Below are positions 44,528 through 55,622 of a stretch of 64,000 nt of DNA, piece after piece. Position numbers and translations under genes: made by a program. The stretch is from assembly GCA_934047225.1 (NCBI GenBank), contig OW204000.1:11798001-11862000 (forward strand). The letters are read 5' to 3'. How positions within the stretch are numbered: the stretch's first letter is position 1; each line of letters begins with the position of its first letter. The stretch comes from Ypsolopha sequella. Lineage: Eukaryota > Arthropoda > Insecta > Lepidoptera > Ypsolophidae. The notes beneath the pieces were generated by a model that was not told where the DNA came from, ran no database searches, and saw only the letters and a list, made by a program, of their open reading frames with translations.

Positions 44528-44683
44528 TTTAATATCAGTGAGGCAAAATTTTGTTATTTTATGCATTACACTGTAAATGAATGGGCACACAAGCTTAAAA
44601 GTATGTTTAAAGTTTGTGCCTATTCATTTACAACATAATGCATAAAAGAACAAAATTTTCCCGAAAAGCCTAACTGATATTAA
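44528..44683. mobile_element. Small palindromic MITE
   Basis: 'tttaatatcagtgaggc' at the left matches the inverse of 'gcctaactgatattaaa' at the right. The arms share 'ttttatgcatta' and 'gtaaatgaat'. About 155 bp, directly followed by the SINE. Confidence 0.65.
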
Positions 44684-44997
44684 ATGGCGGTAGCTCAGGG
44701 GTAGAACACTGGCTTCTCAATCTTGAGATCCAAGTTCGATCTCCGGTAGCATGCACCGATGAGTTTTTCGGAATTTATGTGCACAGTATTTGTTGTTACT
44801 TAACACTTGCTGAACGGTGAAGGAAGACATCGTAAGGAAACCTGCATGCCCGAAGTACGGCGTTAGAGCTCATTAATAATCGTCGGTGAAACGCGGGTGG
44901 ATTATGAGTTGCATTTCACAGTACCGAGTGTGGATTGTGAGTTGCATTTCACAATTCACCTCTGACACCCCCTCGGGGATTCATGTAGTGACGATAT
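44684..44997 (+). mobile_element. tRNA-derived SINE, copy 1
   Basis: The head 'ggcggtagctcaggggtaga' matches an A box and 'agttcgatctcc' a B box, both internal RNA polymerase III signals. The body shares 'gagtttttcggaatttatgt', 'cttgctgaacggtgaaggaa' and 'cgtaaggaaacctgcatg' with the copy at 51798-52149. It ends 'tcatgtagtgacgat'. The head has lost a base of the A box and the body is diverged, so it is an old copy. Confidence 0.75.
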
Positions 44998-45497
44998 GCA
45001 AGGTGACTTTTTGATCATCGTCCAAATTCATACTGGAGGCTTGGTAAGTGATCAGCACCATGAATGGATAACAATTTTTGTAAAATTCATAAAATGAAAT
45101 TTCGACTTCCCATAGTAATTCACTCCCAGTCCTGAGTGAATCACTATGGGGAGTCGAAATTTAATTTTATGAATTTTACAAAAATCGTTATTGGTTCACG
45201 ATGCTGATCACTTACCAAGGCTCAAGTATGAATTTGGACGGTGTTCACAAATTCACCTTGTATATATGACATCAAACTATGTTGGCGAAATGCCATAAAC
45301 CACATTTATTATAAACCTATTTATATAAACCATTTTAAGTTGTGCGCTTCGTAGCAGATACGAATCGTTCCCCCTTTATTATGTTTCTTCTACGGCGTAG
45401 CAAGTTTTGTAGACATGCTAAAAATAAGTAGTTTGTAATATGCATGTTGATGATAAAAGCCCAACTCTATACATAGTAGCAGTGGTAAAAGTTAATT

Positions 45498-46500
45498 ATA
45501 CAGGGCGTAAATAGTCTGCGACCTTTAAATAAAACCACATATTCTACTGATTATACTGAATAACTCTCTGAAGAAAAATAACCACGCAAACCTTCACAGA
45601 AAAAGATATTTAACTGTAACTTAAAGACTTTATCTTGTACGAGAAAAGTCTATTTTAGAACGCTGGGCTCATGCGCTGTTCACACAACTGTTTCGCGGAC
45701 GATGCTGCCTCGAAAAACACCCGTATGTCGTTGCGTTAGGGTTCACGCATTTTTGTTAAAAACTCAAATTATTCTTAAACTAATGGTTTGCACGGATATG
45801 TTTCTTAGGGAAAGTGGTTCAGTATGATCGGTAGAATATGTGGTTTAATTTAAGGGTAGCAGTCTTTTTACACCCGGTATATAACAAACAAGATGTTAAT
45901 GGACAGGTAGTTTTAAATGAAACCCATACTCAACTAATCATACTGAACAAATTTCCTAAAGAAACTTACCGGAGCAAATAAAAAATGATATTAAGACGAC
46001 GAAAGTAGTAAAAAAGGAGTTTTTGAAACAGTGTTATTCCTTAATTGCAATAGATATGGTACTGAAAAAAAAAACATTTTTTAAAGAAGGCATTTTCCAA
46101 AACAACCATTAGGCCCAAAACGGAATAGAGAAAAATTCGCTGCATCGAAAAAAATGCAAAGTAAAGACTGTTTTTTTCAATTCCACACATAATTCCGTCG
46201 AAAATAATAAGACCTTTTTTAAACATATAAATAATTCCATTATCTAAAACATAGGAGAGGGTTTATTTTCAAATCGCTCTTGTGTGAATTTATATTTAAT
46301 TTTATTTAATAAAAAACAGCGATATCCAATCTCTTCTTGATTCACCGCACTACGCGGACACGCACTTTATTAGCAGATATCTTTCGTTATTCGATGGATA
46401 TTTTGGGACCTACTACTACGTATTATGTTTTCTTTTGAAGAGTTGGTCAATATGATCTATAAGTTAAGTGATTTAATTTAAAGCACCTGGTATATTATTC
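45498..46500. mobile_element. Two related inverted-repeat elements in series
   Basis: First element about 45498-45882: 'acagggcgtaaatagtctgc' pairs with inverse 'cagtctttttacacccggt', and 'aaaccacatattctac' with its inverse near 45835. A second, more degraded pair spans about 45910-46495 with similar inner phrases ('actaatcatactgaac' and inverse). No coding sequence. Confidence 0.5.
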
Positions 46501-49187
46501 GAACAATAATCATTTTAAATTATTTTAGGGCTTTCTTACAAAAATAAACTGATATCAAAGGCTCAATACAACGTTTATATCAAAAATTAATTTGTATTTA
46601 GTTGCAAAATTACACTAAGAATCTCGGAATAATTTATTTAGTGATCGTAAATGAAAATTTTAGTAAATGATTTTTAGATATTAGATTTTGTTGATGTAAA
46701 ATTAAACGTAATTTAAAGCAGATATCATCCACTTTGTCAGATATTTTCACTTCGATCTGGCGCAAAGTCCGACATATTTGTGGTTCAATCAAACATTTTA
46801 TAAGCTTCATCAAACACAAAATATGGCTTAATGAAATTACTATTATGTATAATGTATGTACAGCAAGTTTATTGTTTACTTTTCAATCTTTTCAATCTAT
46901 CAGTCTATCAATTTTATGTACACACCAGTGATAGTTGTAGGTAGCAGTGTGTTCAAAACTTCAAATGTAAAAAATATAATTTTTCATATTATTTTTCGCT
47001 TAAATATGCTATAATATAAATGATCTCAGTAACCTTTAACAAATGTTACAGTGGCAATCCGTCACACAATAAAGAAATAAAGTGTTCGTGTATCGCACAA
47101 AATCCAGCATTTTCCTACTCAAAAATTTACAAATGGGCAACGACGACAAAAGTGAAGTCTACTTTTGCGAGTGCTTCCAGATGCTTCCGCGATTCTGAGC
47201 ACGTATGACACACACCACGATAAAAAAGTCGCATAAACAAACAATGATAGTCTTTTGTTGCTAGGTAATAAGAACAACACAGCGCTTTTTTTTATTATGG
47301 TAAAGAATTTCTTTCTGAGCATGCTTACTCAAGCACTTTCTGACTTCATAACCAGCAGGGCTACTGTCTAAAATGTCAGTGTCCATCGATTTGTTGTCCA
47401 CTGACCCTTACTTTGGTGGATATCCGAAACAGAATTGCGATTTTCTATCATAAAACCCACCAATGTGCAAGTAGTGCCTATCGACTTTATCGATAAATTT
47501 TGACAGTGCTACCCTACTAAATTAATTTACTTTAACAACCGATGCGTTTTTGTGTAACCGTTTGACATCCTTAAATATCAAACTCACAAATTCACATTGC
47601 GTCTTTCGTTTTGAGTGTTGAGATTCAAGGTTATAATCACGCTGTTTTTCTTATAAAATGGGTAAACAAAACTCGAAGTTTGAATAAAACATGCATTTGA
47701 AGATTATAAATGCCACCTACTATAACATAAGAACTTTACTTACTTTCTGCGATTATGTTGAATATTTGTTAGTGGCTTTCAATAAGAAACTGCTCCGACG
47801 CAGTGCTTTACTCCACAATGCGGTTTGGATCGATTTGATTGCAACTATGCATACCCGATCGCACGCTAACCAAAACGTTCTGAGGTCGATAAAATCTGAG
47901 CTGTCAAAATTGCCTTCAGTGGATATTTGTATCGCTTCGCACTATGACGTCACTTCAGATGCAAACTTATCCTTAGACAATCGGAATTTAATCGTTTGAC
48001 AGTTACAATTGGACATTTTAGGTAGTTGGACACCGATTGAAAGATGCACAATAGCACCGCTGGTCGCCTAAATTTTTTGGTAAATACATAAATGGTCTTT
48101 AAATCTAAGTCTAAGGAATATTTCTACCAAGATCAAATAAGATCTATTTACATGCGTGCTCAGTTTACTCTGGGCAAGTTCTTAATCAAACAAACTTATA
48201 CAGACGGCAAATGTTTAAATGAAACATGCGTCTTTATTTTTTCTCTCTGAATGTATCAAAGGTCAACAATCTATGTCGATATAAAATTTTCAGCCCGTAA
48301 GCTTTTCGAAATATTTCACAGTCAAGTAAACTTACATTGAAATTCAAGAGAAGAGCTTATCAACTCAAAAAAAATCATACCTTTTAGTATACCTATAAAA
48401 TCGTTGCCTTAAAGATATCTATTTTTCCGTAGGGGACCGAGCTAGGTATAATGATTAATGAGTCTGAAATTTCGCAAAGTCCGGAAAGTCATTTTTCTAA
48501 AGTCCTCTCTCAGAAATGACGTTAAGATTGATGTTCTCCACAGCGGCGTGATTGCAATGCCAATTAACTTGGAAACTTTTTACACTTTTTAGGTGTCCGA
48601 TAAAAAATGGAAACCCTTTTAGCGAAGCTTCGAGTGTCTCTATATCCGAGGCATGACTCAAAAATGGAATGAAACTCTTATGCTATTTATAGACTCAAAA
48701 TATGTTTTTTCCATATTTTGATTTTTTCCAATATGTGCCAGTTTGATGAACTACTATAAAAGCATTATTTTATTAAGAAAACTGTACTTTTATTTAATTT
48801 TTTTTTCTGTTCTAGAGACGTTCAAAAAAATTATCACTATGCACTATTTTTGAGTCTTTAATTAGGATTTTACGATATGAGTGTATATAAAGTAATTAAC
48901 GGAACCCATCAATGGATTAAACAAGTTACGTACACATTTGCTCATCTATTTAGTTTTATCACCTCTTTGTTTATGTTAGATATACGGGTTGATTTTGGAA
49001 TTCAAATCTGAAAATTATAAGTAAGTAAATTACACGAGTACCATGGTGCAGCTTATAAAAATATTATTCTTGTTTTGACTGCATGCTAATCTTTTACACA
49101 TCGATAATAAAAGCGGTACAGCTCCACAAGAAGACAATAGTAGTTGATGGTCGTGATTGTCGGCACTTGGTTGAACTTATGACACAT
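46501..49187. other. Long unassigned stretch
   Basis: About 2.7 kb. A 102-codon plus-strand frame at 47691-47999 starts with ATG and has less biased composition than its neighbours. It shows no recognised domain, so I do not call it a gene. A block at about 48770-48835 recurs in direct orientation at about 50140-50215 ('tattattttattaag' followed by 'aactgtactttt'). Confidence 0.4.
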
Positions 49188-49404
49188 TGTGATTAAAATA
49201 CACTTGTACTTGTCCACTTTATATTATTTTTACTTTTAACCTGACCGGTTTCGCTGCATAAGCATTTTCAAAGGTTTTATAGATATTAAAATTAAATTAG
49301 ATGCTATTTTTGTTGTACGGGAACAATTAATAATTGTTCGGGAATTGTCAGGTTAAAAGTAATAATAATATAAAGTGGACAAGTACAAGTGTATTTTAAT
49401 CACA
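49188..49404. mobile_element. 217-bp element with 59-bp inverted ends
   Basis: Left arm 49188-49246 starts TGTGATTAAAATACACTTGT. Right arm 49346-49404 is its near-perfect inverse. The interior contains the hammerhead-like motif D and 'gaacaattaataattgttc', a palindrome. No coding sequence. No clear target duplication. The combination recalls terminal structures of Penelope-like elements; this is inference. Confidence 0.7.
49243..49272 (-). ncRNA. Hammerhead-like motif D (weak)
   Basis: The minus strand reads TTGAAAA, T, hairpin GCT...AGC, GAAACCGGTC. Same layout as motif C, with a terminal GTC. The equivalents of C3 and G8 are changed, so catalysis is unlikely. Confidence 0.25.
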
Positions 49405-50659
49405 AGACAATAGTAGGTACATTGCGATATCAGAGTGGTAGTAGACGAGTTGGCGTCTGTATTGAAAACAAATAAAACATTCCACGAGAAAAATGCATGC
49501 ATTCTTCATAATGGACCTATCTCGTTAACATTGCAATGGTAAACTTTATTAAACAATGAGATGATTATTTACACAACATTGTATTTTTAGTAGTTTATGA
49601 AACTGGCACGTAAAGAGGTTATCAAATCACGAGTTAAGTTTTTTAAAAGTATACATGAGTGTTTTAATTCCTAGTTAAGTATGTGTAGTTTCATACCCTA
49701 CTATATACCTATTTTCCAATCCTTAAGATCTTGGTAACATTTGTGGTAAGTTCTTGATTTTGCTGGTTCGTTTTGATTAAGTATATCACGAAAATTAGGG
49801 TGAGTGTCTATCTTAAAGGATTAGATAACACAGCTCAGACTCACTATTACTTATGCGAGAAAAACTCGACGTATACAAACGAATTAGCAGTAATTGCTTA
49901 TTAAATTAATAAATAACGCACAAAATCCATCCAGCAGTTCATCGCGCATGTGAGACAAGGGTCCGGTCACAAGTTCTACCATCATTACCAGTCCATCGCG
50001 CATGGGTTTGGTCGTAAGTGTGTCAATCATTCAAACTATTTCCTACCAAAATCCCAGACACTGCTGTATGGGCTAAGTTCAAAGTTCCCTTTGCCATCCT
50101 ACTTCGTGTAACTGCACTTTTATAGCAGAAAAAAAATATTTAAAGTATTATTTTATTAAGGGAACTGTACTTTAATTTAATTTTTTTTCTGTATTAGAGA
50201 AGTTCGTAAAAAAAATTGTTAATAATTATTAAAAATGAATTAATAAATATTATTAATAACATTTATTATTTAAAAAACGAGAAGGTGCGATAGTTCGGGG
50301 TGGTTGATAGGGAAGAAGAGGAGCAGATTCTTTTTTTTTTATGTATATATTTTTATGGATATATTTATTTTTATGGACTATATATAGGTATGTAACGTTT
50401 CCGTGGATGTCGTGTCAAAAAATAGAAAAAACATGTTCGTGCCCAATGGGTTATATTTAGTGGACCAAAAAAGGTTTAGAATTGCACTAAGAGATGGTAG
50501 CATTCAATGAGGGACCGGCAAATGCATGCATATTTCCTATCCCCCGAATGCAAGGGGTCCTGAAATATGCGGCATGCGTGATTCACATTGTTGGCTCACC
50601 ACCAAAATGTTAAATACTATCTTAAACACAATATGTTCTTTGTGGAATTTCATGCAGTA
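49405..50659. other. Unassigned stretch
   Basis: A+T-rich. Contains 50140-50215, the partner of 48770-48835. No gene. Confidence 0.4.
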
Positions 50660-50663
50660 TTAA

Positions 50664-50922
50664 CCTTTAACTAGGATGATTTTTGCGTAACGTCACTGGT
50701 GACGTGGGGTCCTACAGACCGCTGCTGTATTTTGACCATTTTATAGGAGTAAAAACTTGTAATTTATATTAAAAATTCAAAATATGTTTTTTTAATATAA
50801 TAGTATTTTTAATGTATATTTTGCTTTTCTTTTTTTGATGTTTTACAACTAAACTCGAAGGGGTAAAATTATGTTTTGCTTGGTCCGCCCGGCCTGTGAG
50901 ACCTCACGTTACCAGTTAAGGG
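50664..50922. mobile_element. piggyBac-type MITE with TTAA duplication
   Basis: 259 bp between TTAA (50660-50663) and TTAA (50923-50926). The ends CCTTTAACTAG and, inverse, CCTTAACTGG start with CC. Both arms then show a 'taacgt' and 'gtgacgtggggtc' style segment in opposite orientation. TTAA targets and C-rich tips are characteristic of the piggyBac superfamily. Non-autonomous. Confidence 0.7.
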
Positions 50923-51117
50923 TTAAAGTTCAGTACATACAACGTACAAAATTATATTTCTGAGTGGGTACAGAGATGATATTAAGTTTAGACAATCAAC
51001 ACTCGTACACCCTCTCTTCATCGACGAGTTTTACCTCTCAATGGATATATAACCCTTATTGCCGTATTTTGGGCACAAACACGCTTTATAGGGCATGCAG
51101 ATTTACCTTACTGTGTT

Positions 51118-51562
51118 TTCCTTTCAAATTCAAATTCAAATAGTTTATTTTGCAAAGTAGGTATATATAATTTACTTTTTACAAGTCCAATTTAATGTTA
51201 TAAAAATATATGTAATAAAATAATAAATGTACATAAATTAAATTAGGTTTATTTAATATATATTATGTAGCAATATATATATCCGCCCGAACCCATACCG
51301 GAGACCCGGCGATTGACCAGGAACAAGGTTCAATGATCACCAACCGAGCCCCCAGCACGAATCCAGGCGGCCGACCAAATCCCATACTATATACTACATA
51401 CTAATAGGTAACATATATAAATATATGCCTACCTCCACCCATTTGATAAGTCTTGTTAAGAAGAAGGGCAAGAAACTTAGCAAGATCGTGTCTTTTTCTT
51501 AACATAAAATTTATACTATACAAATGACTTATATCTACTTTAACTAAGGGATAAGAAAATAC
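51118..51562 (-). mobile_element. LINE 3' UTR copy, inverted partner of 35265-35767
   Basis: On the minus strand it ends 'actatttgaatttgaattt'. It carries 'cgggtctccggtatgggttc', 'aaccttgttcctgg' and 'aagtttcttgcccttcttct'. No coding part. Confidence 0.75.
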
Positions 51563-51631
51563 AAGACACCGCACAGCATGTGGTATGTATTGTATGTAAT
51601 AAATAATATGCACCTATTGGTGCATGTTTTA

Positions 51632-51674
51632 TCAGCAGGATTCGAACCCGGGTCTCAAAGATTGAGAGTCCAGC
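51632..51674 (-). mobile_element. B-box half of a split tRNA-like SINE
   Basis: The minus strand reads GCTGGACTCTCAATCTTTGA, then GACCCGGGTTCGAATCC, a B box. The matching A-box half is at 53171-53205. The 1.5-kb element at 51675-53170 lies between, bordered by GTCCAGC and GTCCGGC. Confidence 0.6.
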
Positions 51675-51773
51675 GTCACTGGCGTAACTAGCATTTTTAT
51701 TTGGGGGGCCGGCCCTCGGCTTCAACTCATGAAGCCATCAAGAATTATCTGTTTTCGATAACACATATGTATT

Positions 51774-51797
51774 ATATATATATATATATATATATAT
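51774..51797. repeat. (TA)n microsatellite, SINE tail
   Basis: A TA dinucleotide run at the 3' end of the minus-strand SINE, in the position expected for a SINE tail. Confidence 0.8.
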
Positions 51798-52149
51798 ATC
51801 GTCACGACATGAATCCTCAATCAGGTGTCAGAGGTGTTCCCGAGTGTGAACTGTGCAATGCAAGTCACAGTCCACACTCGGTCCACCTACATTTCACTGA
51901 CGATTATTACATACCACTGTGATGGGTTATGAGCCCTATCGCCGTTCTTCGGGCACAAATACACGCTTTTTGGACATGCAGGTTTCCTTACGATGTTTTC
52001 CTTCACCGTTCAGCAAGTGGTAAGTATTAGGTTAGACAAAAATTATGCACATAAATTCCGAAAAACTCATTAGTACGTGCCCGACCTGGGATCGAACCTG
52101 GGTCTCAAGATTGAGAGGCCAGCGTTCTACCGCCTGAGCTACCGCCGCA
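51798..52149 (-). mobile_element. tRNA-derived SINE, copy 2 (near full length)
   Basis: The minus strand starts 'atgcggcggtagctcaggcg' (A box) followed by 'aggttcgatcccagg' (B box). It then runs through the body shared with 44684-44997 to 'catgtcgtgacgat' and a TA tail. It is better preserved than copy 1. RNA polymerase III promoter boxes are intact by eye. Confidence 0.85.
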
Positions 52150-52202
52150 TACTCTCGATAATGTGATCATAATAACATAAATAGAGATAACCCTCCATCT
52201 CA

Positions 52203-52607
52203 GGCTTGCCAGGTGTTCGGTTTTTTACCGAACTGTTCGATATTTCAGCCCCGTGTTCGGTATTCGGTATGAAGAAAATACCGACGTATGGGTAGTTCAT
52301 TATTTGCGAAAGTCTATTCTAAACATCATAACACACATTTATTTACTGTTTGTTTCTAAAATCAAATCCATACAGATTTGGCGCGGATTTAATATAAGAT
52401 TTATTGTTTTCTAAATGTTTCATTGTGTTCACTCGCCCTCAGAATTTCCTTTCGTCAGGTAATTTTCGTTAATTTTCTACGTTTGATCTGGCCAAAATCA
52501 GAAGGGAATGCAACATTTTTCGACAAATTGTACCACAAATATCATAAGAGACCCTTTGATAGAAAATGTTCGGTTTTTTTATCTGGACCACCTGGAAACC
52601 CTGCTTT
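52203..52607. mobile_element. Inverted-repeat element with 'CCAGGTG...' ends
   Basis: 'caggcttgccaggtgttcgg' at the left resembles the inverse of 'ccacctggaaaccctg' at the right. Both ends also contain a 'gttcggtttttt' phrase. About 400 bp, no coding capacity. A 98-codon frame across it has no motif. Confidence 0.45.
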
Positions 52608-53170
52608 ATCTCCATACAACGAAAGTACCCACAACCCAAAAAACAAAACAAATAACGCCTTAAGGAGCTCCATAATGCTAAACATCAGTTTTGTATTGGA
52701 TTCAGTTCCGTCAATGTAGATGGCAAAATTTTAAAAAAATATGGCGTGTTTTGTGACTCAATGCGATTATTAATTACACTTTATAAATAAACATACTTTC
52801 GATCTTCTATTAATTAAATAACTTTTAAAAAAGCATGAATTTCACGAAAAAAGCGAATCAATTTCTGTATTTCAAAACCGATTGAAATGAAACCAATACA
52901 CGCAGATACTAACGAGAAAAAACCATCCGTATTACATGAAAAAATTATGGTTACTGTCATAATGTAGCCACGATTTCAAAATAACTGAAGTTTTGCGTGC
53001 GCGGCATCTGATTAAAGCAGGATAGATAGTTAAAAACGAACGCGTTAGAGCAGGACTGAATTTTAGCATAGTGCTGCCCTTTAAATTTGATAAAGCATCT
53101 TTTTACATCAATGACACCAGTATTCTGGGGGGGGGGGGCGCCCCACTGGCCCTTATCTAGTTACGCCTAT

Positions 53171-53205
53171 GTCCGGCATTCTCCTGATTGAGCTACTGAT
53201 GCTGT
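53171..53205 (-). mobile_element. A-box half of a split tRNA-like SINE
   Basis: The minus strand reads CAGTAGCTCAATCAGGAGAA then TGCCGGAC, an A-box-like head. Its B-box half is at 51632-51674 across the inserted element. Confidence 0.5.
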
Positions 53206-55461
53206 TGCAAATTAAACCCAATATCCCCTACGGCATTTCTGTAGCCGCTAGTTACTCGAGTTACCTACGTTCTGTTCAATCTTAAATACGCCTCTGTGTG
53301 GCCAGCACGCATCAGAGATACAGCGTCTATCTATCTGCTCTCACGCCTACCACATTTATCAATGGACGAGAAAGTAAGTATGATGGAAATAAAGTGTATC
53401 GACGGAACTTGCTAGAACGCCTGAAGTTTGTCTCTCTCTCTTCTCTTTCATCTATCTCTCTCTATCCATCTCGCCGGAGCTTACTACACTTGAACGCCAG
53501 AGCTAAACATGAGATTGAATTCAGAGTTATAAATTTATTGTGTAATCAATATTGCTTGTTGATTCAATCATAGATGTAGCATAGAGTAAAAGATCGGTTA
53601 TGGAGTAACGAAAGCGAGACCTAAAAACTTGACAAGGGCAGATCGCTTTTTGTAAACATCTGCCGAGCCTGGAATTAAATTGATGTAATTTTTGTTATTT
53701 AGGGAATTGTATATTAAAAGACCACAAGTATGCTGAAAATATGTAATACGCAATAGAATGCGAAGTGAAGGTTATGAATAGTAGAAATTTGCGTTATTTT
53801 TATCACTTTAAATTGAATCCGTAGGTATCCAGAGCAATAATGTGAATAAATGCGATAATTTTTCCCACTTATATCTCTACAAAACTTGTCTTGTTAGTTC
53901 TGAAACATTGCATAATTTACATTTATGTGGGTTTTTTTCTTACATGAGTTGCATTTGGGCTTTGCACATGTTACGATAATTAATCACGTCCAATAAACAA
54001 TAAATTACACTCTAAAACAAGAGATTTTACAAAAATAAGCAAAATTTGTTTCGTTCATAATTAACTGTAGGCCCACATACAGGCCAGCTTTAGAAAAATG
54101 GTCTCGTCTATCTATCCCGGTCTAACATGCGTGTATATATGCTCTTTCTCTTTTGCACTACCGATCTAACGGTAGTATATACTAAATCTATGGATTCAAT
54201 AATGAAGCTCACTCTATAAATAACATTTAATAAAATCTCCTATAACGTTTAATTAACGTGAATATCCCTACAAAATTCCAAGCTTAGAAATAACAAAAAT
54301 AACTCCAATTATAGGTAACCTTTTAAACTCGTATTAATTAAGATTTCATAAAAGGTTTAGATCTATATTATGTTGTCAAGCCTGTTTTATTATATTAACT
54401 AGCTAAATTATAAGAAAACAATTTATTGTGAATCGAATATATTTCTCACGATTTTGCTAAAAAAATTTAGTGTTTTTATAATTTTGAAAAAGAAGAGAAG
54501 TCTGTGCCTTGTGGATTTGTGTAAAAATGGAGGCATACATCTTTTTCCTAAAAATTATAGTCTTAAAGCGCAATGAGTACAAGCCATCGTACATTTTAAA
54601 CCTGGACGGACCATAACAAAGCATTCGCAGATAATATATGCTCAGCACACATGTCATCAACCAACGAGCGTATGTGACGTGACGTGACGCAATGTTTTTT
54701 TTTTTCCAATCGTTTTGGCTTTGGCACCTAGTAACGTAGTCAGTTCAACGCCATCTACAGAGTTCTTGGAAACTATGTTTTTTTTTAATACTCAAAAAGA
54801 AAACCTCTCATTCGAAAACCATTTCGAGATTTAGGTTTAATTAGCCGTGTTTTCGAACTTATTGTCTAAAAAACCTCATGATGATGAATATTTTTACGAA
54901 AAATCTGCAACTTCCATTTGCCTTCGTGTGACTTGAGAAATGGCTGTTAAGAAATGTGTCCTTTGCTATCAAGATAAATTTATGAAAATGTACTGCCGAC
55001 TGATTTGACAGCTTAATGACAGATGAGTACACAGACAGACACAGACCACTTTTGTTATAAGCAATCACACATCACAATCAGTATAATGTCTAAAATTCTC
55101 AAGCGACTTCATAACCGACAATTCTTTAAAAAATCATAAAAAAATAATGGTTTATTATTATACCAAAATAATGAAAAGTATGACCTAAAAAGACGTATAT
55201 TCCTTGGAAAAAAAATCTTTTAGAAAGTAAGCTATGGGAATTGTTATTTTGCTCGCCATCTTGTCACGTATCTTATTAAATAATAAAACCTTACGATCGG
55301 ATGCGCTTTAATAAATTTATACGGGGTGACTTTTAACCAATCCCAAATAATTTTAGAGGATATTAAGATTCTTTATTAGAACCCATTTTGAATGTATTTA
55401 ACAATAACAATTTGAAAAAAAAATGTAAATTGTATTTATGGTTATCTTAGCCATTCCCATA
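53206..55461. other. Unassigned stretch
   Basis: No supported gene. A 91-codon frame at 53298-53573 includes a CT microsatellite-derived serine/leucine run and is not credible. 54670-54690 has 'gtgacgtgacgtgacg', a three-copy short tandem. Confidence 0.4.
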
Positions 55462-55622
55462 AGGAACAAGTTTAAAAAAAACAATAAAAATATGACCATG
55501 ATTTTACGGAAATATTTAAGTGGCTGTAACTTTTTTTTTTTTTTTAGGAACAAGTTTAAAAAAAAAACAACAAAATATGACCATGATTTTACGGAAATAT
55601 TTAAGTGGCTGTAACTTTTTTT
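55462..55622 (+). repeat. 84-bp tandem duplication
   Basis: 'aggaacaagtttaaaaaaa' starts at 55462 and again at 55546. Both copies contain 'tatgaccatgattttacgga' and 'aatatttaagtggctgtaac' with only A- and T-run length changes, so the duplication is recent. Confidence 0.9.

Larger units (their letters stand above)
44414..45380. mobile_element. Foldback element with nested MITE and SINE
   Basis: Outer arms 44414-44535 and about 45270-45380 are inverse (both contain 'aacgattcgtatctgctacg'). Inner arms about 44996-45131 and 45133-45260 are inverse across a centre near 45132 ('gatcagca' with 'atttttgtaaaattcataaa'). The left arm is interrupted at 44536-44995 by a small palindrome and a SINE. No coding capacity. 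Confidence 0.7.
51675..53170. mobile_element. ~1.5-kb element with GGCGTAACTAG ends
   Basis: The left end 'cactggcgtaactagc' and right end 'ctagttacgcctat' are inverse. Both are followed inward by G-rich runs ('ggggggccggcc' and an inverse 'gcgccccactggc' beside a G12 tract). Near-perfect 7-bp flanks GTCCAGC/GTCCGGC suggest a target duplication. It carries a SINE (51798-52149) and another inverted-repeat element (about 52203-52607). No transposase recognised. The ends resemble the MITE at 43077-43279. Confidence 0.55.

Noticed and set aside
47691..47999. 102-codon frame starting with ATG
   Set aside because: Composition is less biased than its neighbours but no domain, splice context or homolog could be recognised. 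I leave it uncalled.
52075..52149. tRNA gene on the minus strand
   Set aside because: A and B boxes are present but the segment continues into a SINE body shared with 44684-44997. The cloverleaf ends are not intact.
53298..53573. 91-codon frame with Ser/Leu run
   Set aside because: The run comes from a CT-rich simple repeat. No supporting signal.
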